Part shown: positions 1 through 7,245 of the stretch, piece after piece
How positions within the stretch are numbered: the stretch's first letter is position 1
Layout of the letters: each line of letters begins with the position of its first letter
Source of the DNA: Alishewanella longhuensis
Lineage (GTDB): Bacteria; Pseudomonadota; Gammaproteobacteria; Enterobacterales; Alteromonadaceae
Length of the DNA stretch: 43,096 nt
NCBI RefSeq assembly: GCF_014653435.1
Contig: NZ_BNAO01000013.1
Location: 1-43,096 of the forward strand
Direction: 5' to 3'
Program-made: the position numbers and the translations under genes
The notes under the pieces: generated by a model
Database searches by the model: none
Told to the model about the DNA's origin: nothing
What the model saw: the letters and a program-made list of their open reading frames with translations, nothing else

Positions 1-162
1 CACCGCATGTCGGTAGTAGAGCCGGTGTTTGGCAATATTGGCACCAACAAAGGGCTAAAACGGTTTAGTTTGCGCGGCAAAACCAAGGTGCAAGGCCAAT
101 GGCAGTTGTTTTGTATGGTACATAATCTGGAGAAGGTAAGCCGATACGGCAACGTGGGGTAA
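1..162 (+). CDS. IS1182-like transposase, C-terminal fragment (cut by window edge)
   Basis: The open frame runs in from the left edge and ends at a TAA, giving the last 53 residues of a DDE transposase. It reads VEPVFGNIGTNKGLKRFSLR, then a GKTKVQGQW stretch and a FCMVHNLEK stretch. That pattern (VEPVFG, NKGL, RGK, QW, VHN) is the usual C-terminus of IS1182-family transposases. Whether the gene is intact upstream cannot be seen. The last 20 codons and the following non-coding DNA recur in diverged form about 1.8 kb downstream, so the element has left at least two traces here. Confidence 0.75.
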   Translation, partial: HRMSVVEPVFGNIGTNKGLKRFSLRGKTKVQGQWQLFCMVHNLEKVSRYGNVG

Positions 163-341
163 AGCAAAGTGAAGAGTGGCTTAAACTCCGCTAATAGCGC
201 GGCTATAAAAGCAAATTAACGTCAACATAAATCTTGTCTTGAAATTCCCACCAGAAACATGCAGAGTTGATAACAAATAATAAACAGAATGGCCGAGGTA
301 GAAATGTTGTGCGCGCAACAGGTTTTTCTACAGGCTCGTTA
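103..341 (+). repeat. Transposase-tail repeat, copy 1
   Basis: This 239-base unit holds the last 20 codons of the transposase fragment plus 179 bases of downstream DNA. It aligns without gaps to a second unit at 1898-2136, with about 35 mismatches counted by eye (roughly 85% identity). The middle of the unit is nearly perfect and the hairpin near its right end is most variable. Similarity stops exactly at GGCTCGTTA; the bases that follow (GCCGG here, TGCGG in copy 2) are unrelated. A break inside a GTTRRRY-type box is what recombination at an integron attC crossover point would leave. The alternative is that GTTA is the end of the insertion sequence. Confidence 0.8.
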
Positions 342-367
342 GCCGGCTATTTATAACGGAGATATTT

Positions 368-547
368 GTGAATCAGAAAAACAAAGAAGAAGTTGTAAAT
401 TACACACTTGGAATTACTGGTTTTGCCACATTGATTGCTTTGCTAAAGTCTATGGCTCAATCAAAAACACTAACAGCTATGGTTTTGGTTGGTGTTATTG
501 CTGTAGTGACTTTTTTCTATTTTCTTTTAAATTCAGGTAGTGTTTAA
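368..547 (+). CDS. Small membrane protein, probable gene cassette (59 aa)
   Basis: This is a 60-codon frame with a GTG start and a good ribosome binding site (GGAGA five bases upstream). The protein has a short polar N-terminus (VNQKNKEEVV), a moderately hydrophobic stretch at about 12-27, a polar KSMAQSKT turn, and a strongly hydrophobic segment at about 36-56 (MVLVGVIAVVTFFYFLL). One or two membrane spans are likely. It lies between the GTTA boundary of the transposase-tail repeat and an attC-like palindrome that begins just after its stop, as expected for an integron cassette. I do not recognise the family. It is easily missed because it is short and starts with GTG. Confidence 0.6.
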   Translation: MNQKNKEEVVNYTLGITGFATLIALLKSMAQSKTLTAMVLVGVIAVVTFFYFLLNSGSV

Positions 548-554
548 AATCAAT

Positions 555-629
555 GGCTAACAAGGCGCTATTGTCGCCGCTAACGCGGCTTACGCTGCGC
601 TCCAGCCGCCCCAAAGCTTTGCGTTAAAT
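555..629 (+). repeat. attC-like recombination site 1
   Basis: The site starts with GGCTAACAAGGC and ends with GCGTTAAAT, so the outer boxes are TAAC...GTTA. The 3-prime box GTTAAAT fits the integron core GTTRRRY exactly. The interior is GC-rich and self-complementary, including GCCGC-taac-GCGGC. Length and layout match attC sites of chromosomal integrons, and it separates two short same-strand genes with almost no spare sequence. Confidence 0.65.
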
Positions 630-647
630 TTTTAATTAAGTTAAGTG

Positions 648-1079
648 ATGAACATTGAGATTGTAGAAAAAGCAGATCACCTTCAGCTATTAGCGATCTG
701 GGAAGCATCGGTCAGAGCCACGCATGATTTTTTGGCGGAAGATGATTTACAGGAGTTAAAACCATTAATTCTAGAGCAGTATTTCGACGCAGTTGATTTA
801 ACGTGTGCTAAAAATAGCAATGGTGAAATACTAGGGTTTTGTGGCGTACATGATGGCAATATTGAAATGCTGTTTATCTCACCTGATGTGCGTGGAAAAG
901 GTATAGGTGCTTTGTTAGCGGCCCATGCAATCAAAGATCAGGGAGCAACTAAGGTTGACGTTAATGAACAGAATGAGCAGGCGCTAGGTTTTTATCAGCA
1001 TATTGGTTTTAAAGTGACAGGGCGCTCCCCCGTCGATGGGCAGGGTAAAGCCTATCCGTTGCTGCATATGGCGCTATAA
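648..1079 (+). CDS. GNAT-family N-acetyltransferase, YjaB-like (cassette gene)
   Basis: A 143-residue protein with the GNAT fold that uses acetyl-CoA to acetylate an amine or protein. The acetyl-CoA loop appears as DVRGKGIGALL (residues about 81-91). The C-terminal half, with VNEQNEQALGFYQHIGFKV and then TGRSPVDGQGK, closely resembles E. coli YjaB, as does the N-terminal IWEASVRATHDFL. The ATG is preferred over the in-frame GTG one codon upstream (GTG-ATG) because the protein then begins like the family; the ribosome binding site is weak either way. The gene is flanked by attC-like sites on both sides, so I read it as a mobile cassette. The substrate cannot be deduced. Confidence 0.85.
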   Translation: MNIEIVEKADHLQLLAIWEASVRATHDFLAEDDLQELKPLILEQYFDAVDLTCAKNSNGEILGFCGVHDGNIEMLFISPDVRGKGIGALLAAHAIKDQGATKVDVNEQNEQALGFYQHIGFKVTGRSPVDGQGKAYPLLHMAL

Positions 1080-1081
1080 AA

Positions 1082-1165
1082 ATTTAACAAGGCCAAGCAC
1101 GGCGACGTCTTTTTCGTTGCGGCTTCGCCTTCACTACAAAGCCGCGCTTGCTGGCGGCGTTAGAG
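1082..1165 (+). repeat. attC-like recombination site 2
   Basis: The 5-prime box ATTTAAC matches RYYYAAC exactly and the 3-prime box is GTTAGAG (GTTRRRY except the last base). The arms pair well: CAAGCACGGC near the left end is complementary to GCCGCGCTTG near the right end in nine of ten positions. The site begins two bases after the acetyltransferase stop codon, and the next gene starts five bases after it ends. This tight packing is typical of cassette arrays. Confidence 0.65.
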
Positions 1166-1170
1166 GCCAA

Positions 1171-1701
1171 ATGAAATCGATAGCAGAGATCGACATTTTA
1201 GAAAGAGCACACAATCTAGGGGCTAAAACTCTTGGCGATGCTGCAGATTCATTGCTGGCAAGATGGCATTCGGGAATGCGTGATAACGAAACTTTCATTC
1301 GTCTGGCGTTCTTGTGTTGGTATTCACGTAGCGAACCCAACGGGTACAACGGACTATCAGACACATTGCCGAACGTTGACGAGCTCATTGACGAGTTAGG
1401 CGGGCTCTCAAGTGTATCGGCGGAGTCAAAATTTGTTCTTGCAGCATTAGCAACAGGCTTTCCTTGGTGTTTGGGCGAGGAAAAACGTTGGGCTCATTTG
1501 GCGTTACAACTTCCCGAAGATGTCCGTATTTTGGAGCCGAAGAGTGTTGTATTTTCAGAATGGCGTTACATCTTTGGCTTCCAAGAAGACAGCAAAGCGT
1601 TAAGACATGAATTGTATTCTGAATTCCATGCGCGGTTTGATGGTCGTGGTTACATGGGCATCTACTTACAGTCTGTTTTCGGCCGTCGTGTTGGCTTCTA
1701 A
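1171..1701 (+). CDS. Hypothetical protein of unknown family (cassette gene, 176 aa)
   Basis: The frame starts at the first ATG after the attC-like site, MKSIAEIDILERAHNLGAK. It could be extended upstream only by reading through the recombination site, so the short form is chosen. The protein is soluble and mixed alpha/beta in character, without signal peptide or membrane span. It is rich in Trp (for example GFPWCLGEEKRWAH and VFSEWRYIFGF) and ends in a basic, aromatic tail. I recognise no catalytic motif or domain. Its stop codon overlaps the start of another possible recombination site. Cassettes of this kind often encode stress, defence or toxin-related proteins, but nothing here shows that. 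Confidence 0.65.
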   Translation: MKSIAEIDILERAHNLGAKTLGDAADSLLARWHSGMRDNETFIRLAFLCWYSRSEPNGYNGLSDTLPNVDELIDELGGLSSVSAESKFVLAALATGFPWCLGEEKRWAHLALQLPEDVRILEPKSVVFSEWRYIFGFQEDSKALRHELYSEFHARFDGRGYMGIYLQSVFGRRVGF

Positions 1702-1758
1702 CACATATGAGCTTTCTCGGCGTCAATAGGTAAAACTGCTCTTCTGGCCGCGTTATCG
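1696..1758 (+). repeat. Possible attC-like site 3
   Basis: TTCTAAC at the left includes the stop codon of the preceding gene, and GTTATCG closes the right end after GGCCGC. The arms pair poorly (AAC...GAGC against GCTC...GTT), so this is weaker than the neighbouring sites. It is supported mainly by its position at the end of a cassette-like gene. Confidence 0.35.
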
Positions 1759-1881
1759 GCCAGGCACTTGTCCATCAGCAAGATAGACTGCTTCATCTGT
1801 CATCAGGGTTGTCAGGCGATAGCCTGCAACAAACACATATTGTGGCTCTCTTATCTCACGCTCAATGAGTGCCTGCTGATT
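1753..1881 (-). pseudogene. Possible gene remnant on the opposite strand
   Basis: An open stretch of 42 codons reads like protein (REPQYVFVAGYRLTTLMTDE, followed by AVYLADGQVPGR and a stop) but has no start codon in frame after the upstream TGA. It points against the surrounding cassettes and ends inside the possible attC-like site. It could be the 3-prime end of a decayed gene or a chance frame. I do not recognise it. Confidence 0.2.
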
Positions 1882-1897
1882 TCAGCATACATGCTGA

Positions 1898-2136
1898 CAG
1901 TTGTTTTGCATGGGGCATAACCTAGATAAGGTACGCCGATATGGCAAAGTGGGGTAAAGCTAGGTGAGGAGCGGCCTAAACGTGGCTAATAACGCGACAA
2001 TAAAAGCAAATTAACATCAGAATAAATCTTGTCTTGAAATTCCCACCAGAAACCTGCAAAGTTGATAACAAATAATAAACAGCATGGCCGAAGCGGAAAT
2101 GCTGTGTTTTGAACAGGTTTTTCTACAGGCTCGTTA
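1898..2136 (+). repeat. Transposase-tail repeat, copy 2
   Basis: The second unit begins inside the transposase gene with the same CAGTTGTTTTG and retains only the last 20 codons (QLFCMGHNLDKVRRYGKVG). It is therefore a truncated, inactive remnant. It has the same length as copy 1 and ends at the same GGCTCGTTA. In this copy ACAGCAT pairs perfectly with ATGCTGT around a GGCCGAAGCGGAA loop; the stem is imperfect in copy 1. The following TGC completes GTTATGC, the inverse of the GCATAAC that opens the next attC-like site. Confidence 0.8.
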
Positions 2137-2151
2137 TGCGGTACCAGAACA

Positions 2152-2436
2152 ATGACCGAGAGTGAAGTTATAATCGAGTTTGCTAAAAAAGAAAAAAGGT
2201 TAACTGTACTTTTTGCAGTATCTTTCGCTATGTTCGGTGTTACGCTTTTATTCAACGTTGTAACGGAAACATACATTAATCCAACGATACCGTTTCTGAT
2301 AGGTTTCGGATTCATTTTTTATGGCTTATACAATTACAGGTGTCCAAATTGTAACCACTTGCCGGCACCATTAGGTGGATCAGGCATTCAAATTTCGCCA
2401 AAAGAGTGCGGTACTTGTGGTGTAAAACTGAGGTGA
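2152..2436 (+). CDS. Small membrane protein with zinc ribbon (cassette gene, 94 aa)
   Basis: The N-terminal 16 residues are charged. Two hydrophobic segments follow (about 19-37 and 44-61), and then a C-terminal tail with two CxxC pairs, CPNC at about 64 and CGTC at about 87, that would hold a zinc ion as a ribbon. This double-pass plus zinc-ribbon layout is common among small cassette proteins of unknown role. The start ATG lies 12 bases after the GTTATGC box, and an attC-like site begins five bases past the stop. I cannot name a function. Confidence 0.65.
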   Translation: MTESEVIIEFAKKEKRLTVLFAVSFAMFGVTLLFNVVTETYINPTIPFLIGFGFIFYGLYNYRCPNCNHLPAPLGGSGIQISPKECGTCGVKLR

Positions 2437-2440
2437 TTGC

Positions 2441-2519
2441 GCATAACAAGCCAGCACATACGCGCCCTTTGGACGCGCGACTCGCAACAAGTTGCTCATG
2501 TGCGCGGCCGACGTTAACA
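2441..2519 (+). repeat. attC-like recombination site 4
   Basis: The site opens with GCATAACAAGCC and closes with CGACGTTAACA. Stem pairs visible are GCACAT with ATGTGC, and an inner GCAAC-aa-GTTGC hairpin. GCATAAC/GTTATGC is a typical integron outer-box pair and equals the box 300 bases upstream. No further site is evident to the right, so this is probably the edge of the array. The 170 bases that follow contain no gene I can support. Confidence 0.65.
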
Positions 2520-2690
2520 AGAAAAAATGTGTATAGACGGTAATGTAGAGTTGCAGACTGCTTGGAGAGCTGATACTACAACTGAATTGTTAGAAAATTA
2601 ACCTGTTCAAGTTAGAGTTTGATAGATATTTATATTTGAAACCTGCATATTACAGGGTAATTTACGATAAATAAGTACTGGTAGCACTTA

Positions 2691-3230
2691 ATGAAAAAAT
2701 TTGAAGCAGTATTTGAACGTTTTCTTTGGAATTCACGGTTTTTGGTGCTCATCGCCGTTATCGCAAGTCTGCTGGGCTCTGTCGTGCTACTGGTCGTAGG
2801 TACTGTCGATGTAGTGAGTGTGGCTTACAGAGCCGTTAGTTTTTATCTTGGACGAAGCGAGCAGAACATTCATGAGTTTATTGTTACCGACATTGTTATT
2901 GCGATAGACATCTATTTGGTTGCGGTCGTATTGCTTATTTTTGGTGCCGGTTTATACCGGTTATTTATATCGCCGATTGACGAGCTGGATGAAAGTGGTG
3001 CTGAACACCCATTTAATATTCAAACCTTTGATGAGCTTAAGGATAAAATTGTCCGAGTCGTCATTCTTGCTGTTATCATTGAGTTCTTCAGAGCGGTGGT
3101 TGACATTCGATTCTCTACTCCGTTAGATGCCATCTATTTAGCATTGTCTGTGCTTGCACTTGCCGCTGCGTTGTTCCTGATGAGTATGAGTTATCACAAA
3201 GTCCTGCCAAAGAACAGAAAAGACGATTAG
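2691..3230 (+). CDS. YqhA-family (UPF0114) inner-membrane protein
   Basis: A 179-residue protein with three or four membrane segments (about 17-38, 65-92, 119-137, 145-165). The opening EAVFERFLWNSRFLVLIAVI and the internal FNIQTFDELKDKIVRVVILA are characteristic of the YqhA/UPF0114 family. The biochemical role of the family is not established. The gene stands alone, outside the cassette array and 58 bases before the antiporter gene; shared transcription is possible but not shown. Confidence 0.85.
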   Translation: MKKFEAVFERFLWNSRFLVLIAVIASLLGSVVLLVVGTVDVVSVAYRAVSFYLGRSEQNIHEFIVTDIVIAIDIYLVAVVLLIFGAGLYRLFISPIDELDESGAEHPFNIQTFDELKDKIVRVVILAVIIEFFRAVVDIRFSTPLDAIYLALSVLALAAALFLMSMSYHKVLPKNRKDD

Positions 3231-3288
3231 TGGCTTAAGGTGTAACCTGAGAAATGTTAGTTCACTTCTAGATTAGAGTATTGGACTT

Positions 3289-4251
3289 ATGGTAGACATA
3301 TTGTTTGTGGCCCTTGGTGTTTTACTGTTAACCAGTGGTGGCGAGGCTTTAATTAGGGGCTCTCTGGCGGCAGCTAACCGGCTTGGTGTATCGCCATTGC
3401 TAAGTGGTTTGCTGATTGTCGGCTTTGGTACGTCGGCACCGGAACTGGTGGTGTCGGTAGATGCCGCGCTAAGCCAGCGCCCAGATATTGCGATTGGTAA
3501 TGTAGTGGGTAGTAATATCGGTAATATTTTGCTGATTTTAGGGGTGTGTGCGCTGATAACGCCACTTACGGTTAGGCCTCTGGTATTACGCCGTGATGCG
3601 GTAACCGTAGTAGCGGCAAGTATTTTGTTTCTGGTCCTGGTCGGTGGCAATGCGCTGGTTAGATGGGACGCTGCTATTTTCCTGCTTGCTTTGCTTGGCT
3701 ATTTAATTTGGTCCTACTGGACCGAGCGTGCTGGCAAGGCGCCTTCAGCGGAATTACATAAAGCTGAAGGTGAAGAAGTAACGGCACTACCGAAAACCGC
3801 GCTTTGGATCATCATGGCGATTGTTTTAGGTTTAGCGCTACTTGTTGCCGGTTCGCAGGTGTTATTAAAAGGCGCCGTAGGCATTGCTGAATCCTTGGGT
3901 ATGTCAGAAACGGTAATCGGCCTGACATTAGTGGCGGTTGGCACGTCTTTGCCAGAGCTATCCATTTCTGTAATCGCAGCATTTCGGCGCCATGCCGATG
4001 TGGCCATAGGTAACATCCTGGGGAGTAACATCTTTAATCTACTGGGAATATTAGGTATTTCAGCTTTGCTGCAACCACTGCCGGTACCCGAGAGAATTCT
4101 GCAATTTGATCAGTGGGTAATGTTGGGTACTTCTTTAATACTATTACTTTTTTTATACACAGGTAGTCGGCTTAGCCGGTTAGAAGGTGGGCTACTGCTC
4201 TTGGGTTACGGTGCGTATTTAACGCTGAGTTTTACTGTGATGGGTGCTTAG
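3289..4251 (+). CDS. Calcium/sodium antiporter (CaCA superfamily, YrbG-like)
   Basis: A 320-residue inner-membrane cation exchanger. It shows the two inverted alpha-repeats of the Ca2+:cation antiporter superfamily: GFGTSAPELVVS and GNVVGSNIGNILLILG in the first half, VGTSLPELSIS and GNILGSNIFNLLGILG in the second. The conserved Glu in each APEL/LPEL motif and the GSN motifs bind the ions. A polar loop (about 145-165) joins the halves. It is the usual length for bacterial members and would export Ca2+ using Na+ or H+ influx. The orthologue of E. coli yrbG is only moderately similar, so no symbol is given. Confidence 0.9.
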   Translation: MVDILFVALGVLLLTSGGEALIRGSLAAANRLGVSPLLSGLLIVGFGTSAPELVVSVDAALSQRPDIAIGNVVGSNIGNILLILGVCALITPLTVRPLVLRRDAVTVVAASILFLVLVGGNALVRWDAAIFLLALLGYLIWSYWTERAGKAPSAELHKAEGEEVTALPKTALWIIMAIVLGLALLVAGSQVLLKGAVGIAESLGMSETVIGLTLVAVGTSLPELSISVIAAFRRHADVAIGNILGSNIFNLLGILGISALLQPLPVPERILQFDQWVMLGTSLILLLFLYTGSRLSRLEGGLLLLGYGAYLTLSFTVMGA

Positions 4252-4467
4252 TACAATCTGATGATCATTATGCCCGATAATTCAGTAGTGCAGACCGTGT
4301 AGACGACCTCCAGCCTTGCTCAAAAGCTTGTGCATGTTTTGCAGATAGAACGCTCAAGTCTGGAGCAAGAAGCAACGCAGTATTTTGTAGATTTAGTCAC
4401 AATATGGTTGTGAGAACTCGCTGCTGGAAGTTGAAGCCCTTCAAACTAATAAAAAGTATCGCTATCG

Positions 4468-4495
4468 TTGACATGTAAATGGGTTTTTATATGCT
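4468..4495 (+). promoter_or_regulatory. Predicted sigma70 promoter for the small membrane gene
   Basis: A perfect TTGACA and a TATGCT are separated by 16 bases, ending 40 bases before the next start codon. A GGAG ribosome binding site follows. The 284-base gap upstream holds nothing else I can support. Confidence 0.5.
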
Positions 4496-4535
4496 AAAGG
4501 CGTGATGTTGGTATAAAAGGTGTTTGGAGAATTAA

Positions 4536-4913
4536 ATGAAGGAATTATCCGCTAAGCAGTGGTTTTGGGCACTACTTATTGTTATGCCTATTACTTTTTA
4601 TTTGATCGAACTTTTTACAGGGGAAGCGCAAGCAACCCTATTTTCTTTTATAAGCTATATCTTTTCTTCCGTGCTGGGTGTTTTATTAGGTTATGTGCTT
4701 TTTGGCAAAGGCCTTATAAAGGTCAAGCGTTTTGCAGGGTTTCAGTTATTGGCGTTTATCATCATTATGGCGCTAGGTATTTTGCTGTCGCTCCTTATCA
4801 ACTTCGTGGGTATGCATCATTTCAGTTTCTTTATATCTAAAGTGGTCATTTTATCTTTTAGCTCATCTGCGATTGTGTTGGCTTTTAGCTTTAAACCGGA
4901 TGAAAATTTATAA
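4536..4913 (+). CDS. Hypothetical membrane protein (125 aa)
   Basis: The protein has four hydrophobic segments (about 10-27, 35-56, 66-90, 98-117) with short loops and no charged catalytic motif. The start is supported by TTGGAG ten bases upstream and by a promoter-like sequence before it. I do not recognise the family. It stands alone between the antiporter and the spermidine-synthase-like fusion, followed by a perfect 9-bp hairpin. Confidence 0.7.
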   Translation: MKELSAKQWFWALLIVMPITFYLIELFTGEAQATLFSFISYIFSSVLGVLLGYVLFGKGLIKVKRFAGFQLLAFIIIMALGILLSLLINFVGMHHFSFFISKVVILSFSSSAIVLAFSFKPDENL

Positions 4914-4926
4914 TACTTTTTCGCCA

Positions 4927-4956
4927 TAGAGCGCTTGCAACTGCTGTAGCGCTCTA
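4927..4956 (+). terminator. Hairpin after the small membrane gene
   Basis: TAGAGCGCT pairs perfectly with AGCGCTCTA around a 12-base loop, 13 bases past the stop codon. The T-tract after it is poor (CTGTCCTT), so it may be a weak terminator or a transcript-stabilising stem. Confidence 0.4.
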
Positions 4957-5155
4957 CTGTCCTTAAAATTAAGCCTTTAAGGTGTTAACGTGGATACTTC
5001 TGCTGATGAGCTATTTTGCTGTGGTTATACTAAGTGCGAGTAAAAATGCGAGCCAGAATGATCTGCGGGAGACTAAATAAGCAGAAGATTGTCAGTTGGT
5101 CCCGTGTGATGCTGCTTGCTCTGACTGCAGCGATTATATAGGCTTAGCGTTTTTT

Positions 5156-7216
5156 ATGCGCCGGAGCTTGAGTTTGCCGTTATTTCCTATTGTTATTTTG
5201 CTAAGTGCCGCCTTGTTATTTCTGGTGCAACCTATGCTGGCACGTTTGTTACTGCCGTATTTTGGCGGTGGCGCCCAGGTATGGGCGGCGTGCTTGCTGT
5301 TCTTTCAAAGCCTGCTGCTGGCGGGGTATGCCTATGCCCACGCGTTAACACGCTTCGCCAGCTTGCGCCAGCAGGGGCTAATTCATAGCGTGCTGTTGGT
5401 ATTGGCACTTTGTGCTTTGCCCTGGTTACTGGAACCGGAGCTGACCACCGAAGGTGCTTCGCCTTTATTGGGTATTTTAAAAGTATTAACCCTTACAATC
5501 GGCTTACCTTATTTGCTGTTGTCGGCTACCGGGCCTTTATTGCAGTACTGGTTTGCTGCCAGGTTTCCACTGCGCTCGGCTTATCGCTTATATGCCTTAT
5601 CTAATCTTGGCTCTTTTGCTGGCCTATTACTGTATCCCTTTGTGTTGGAGCCTTATCTGCCATTGGCGCAGCAGCGATTGTATTGGGCAATAGGCTTTGC
5701 AAGCTTTGTGCTCGGTTTACTGCTGTTGTTATGGCAATTACTGGTAAGTAAAACAGCGGTTACCCTTACCAAGGTAGCGGTAGCTCCACTGAGTTTGCAA
5801 GGGCAACCCTGGTGGCGCTGGCTAGCCTTGTCAGTGTGTGGTGTGGTGTTATTGCTGGCGGTAACCCAACAGCTTACCCAAAACGTGCCGCCGGTACCGT
5901 TTTTATGGATAGTACCGCTGGCGCTTTATCTGCTGAGCTTTACGTTGGTGTTTAATCGCGACAGTTGGTATCAGCGCAGTATCTGGTTGTATTTATTTGC
6001 TATTAGCCTGGTGATGGCAGTGCTGCTGTACTATTTAGGGCGGCAGTTCGACTTGTTTTCGCAGTTAGTGCTGTATTTAGTCTTGCTGTTTAGCGGTTGT
6101 ATGCTCTGTCATGGCGAATTAGCTCGCAGTAAGCCAGCGCATGGTGCGTTAACGGCTTTTTATCTGGTGTTAGCCACCGGCGGCGTGTTGGCGGGGATCC
6201 TGGTTAATTTGCTGGCACCACTCGTCTTTAGCAAGTATTGGGAGTTTCCTCTTGTTTTGCTAGCTATTCTCTGGTTGATCACCTTAACGCCGTGGCGAGC
6301 AAAAGCGCTGTGGCAAAATACTTTGGCGGCAGTGGGGGGAGTGCTCTTTATTGGCTGTTTTGTGTTAGCCGAGTATTGGCTAGGGCAACATGATGTGGCG
6401 AAAAGCCGTAACTTTTACGGTAGCCTAACGGTGCGGGATGTGGCTGTTGCCGGGAACTGGCAGCGGCAACTCATCGATGGCACGACTAGCCATGGTGCCC
6501 AATATCTGTTGCCAGAGCTGGCACAAACGCCGCTTAGTTATTATCGGCCTGCTACCGGTGTGGCGCTGGCGATAAAGCACTTTTTGCCGGCCGATCCAAC
6601 TCGAAGTGCCAGCCAATTACAGCAGCGACAACTGGGGTTTGTCGGCTTAGGTGCCGGGGCCTTGGCAGCTTATGGCCGCGCGGGTGATAGCATCTATTTT
6701 TATGAGATTAACCCGGCGGTAATTAATGCCGCAGAGCAGCATTTTAGCTATTTAGCCGACAGTGCTGCCAAAGTAGAGGTTTATGCCGGTGATGCCCGTT
6801 TAGTGTTAGCAGAACAATGGCAGCAGCAAGGTAGCAAAGCCTTTGATATTTTGGTGCTGGATGCCTTTAGTAGCGATGCTATCCCTATGCATCTGTTAAC
6901 CGCAGAAGCGATGCAGCTGTATTGGCAGCATTTATTACCCGATGGGGTCTTGGCGGTGCATATTTCCAATAACTATCTGGATTTAAGCAGTGTGCTGCGT
7001 AATCAGGCTACAGCGCTCGGGTTAACGGCGCTATTTATACCGACACCGGCAGATCAGGAAAATCCGGCTGCAACCGAGTGGGTGTTGTTAAGCCGCAATC
7101 AACGCTTTTTAACACAGCCAGTAATTAGCGAAGCGGTGCGCCCCTGGCCGCGGGTGTTAAAAACAGAGGTGCATTGGACAGATCAGCACAGCAATTTATT
7201 CCGGGTGCTAAAGTAA
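5156..7216 (+). CDS. Fused MFS-like membrane protein / spermidine-synthase-like domain
   Basis: A 686-residue protein. The first about 430 residues are a series of hydrophobic segments (PMLARLLLPYFGGGAQVWAA near the start is typical of this family). The C-terminal about 230 residues are a spermidine-synthase-type Rossmann methyltransferase fold: GFVGLGAGALAAYGRAGDS, FYEINPAVI, VYAGDARLVLAE, and LDAFSSDAIPMHL. The DAFSSDAIP motif takes the place of the catalytic DxxD region of true aminopropyltransferases, so polyamine synthesis is not assured. The ATG is chosen over a TTG 60 bases upstream because it starts the hydrophobic region directly. Role in the cell unknown; possibly transport coupled to modification. 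Confidence 0.85.
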   Translation: MRRSLSLPLFPIVILLSAALLFLVQPMLARLLLPYFGGGAQVWAACLLFFQSLLLAGYAYAHALTRFASLRQQGLIHSVLLVLALCALPWLLEPELTTEGASPLLGILKVLTLTIGLPYLLLSATGPLLQYWFAARFPLRSAYRLYALSNLGSFAGLLLYPFVLEPYLPLAQQRLYWAIGFASFVLGLLLLLWQLLVSKTAVTLTKVAVAPLSLQGQPWWRWLALSVCGVVLLLAVTQQLTQNVPPVPFLWIVPLALYLLSFTLVFNRDSWYQRSIWLYLFAISLVMAVLLYYLGRQFDLFSQLVLYLVLLFSGCMLCHGELARSKPAHGALTAFYLVLATGGVLAGILVNLLAPLVFSKYWEFPLVLLAILWLITLTPWRAKALWQNTLAAVGGVLFIGCFVLAEYWLGQHDVAKSRNFYGSLTVRDVAVAGNWQRQLIDGTTSHGAQYLLPELAQTPLSYYRPATGVALAIKHFLPADPTRSASQLQQRQLGFVGLGAGALAAYGRAGDSIYFYEINPAVINAAEQHFSYLADSAAKVEVYAGDARLVLAEQWQQQGSKAFDILVLDAFSSDAIPMHLLTAEAMQLYWQHLLPDGVLAVHISNNYLDLSSVLRNQATALGLTALFIPTPADQENPAATEWVLLSRNQRFLTQPVISEAVRPWPRVLKTEVHWTDQHSNLFRVLK

Positions 7217-7245
7217 CGCAGGGTATGGTTGTCTTTTAAACAAAA

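Noticed and set aside
1036..1170. Upstream extension of the unknown cassette gene into the acetyltransferase gene
   Set aside because: It would translate through the recombination site. The ATG just after the site is the natural start.
2527..2601. 24-codon frame after the last attC-like site
   Set aside because: Too short, no ribosome site, nothing recognisable.
4261..4413. 50-codon frame broken by one TAG, with a helical second half ending VDLVTIWL
   Set aside because: Plausible as a decayed small gene, but the only support is the lack of further stops over a short stretch.
5096..5155. TTG start adding 20 residues to the spermidine-synthase-like fusion
   Set aside because: The extension is cysteine-rich and polar, unlike the family, and has no clear ribosome site.
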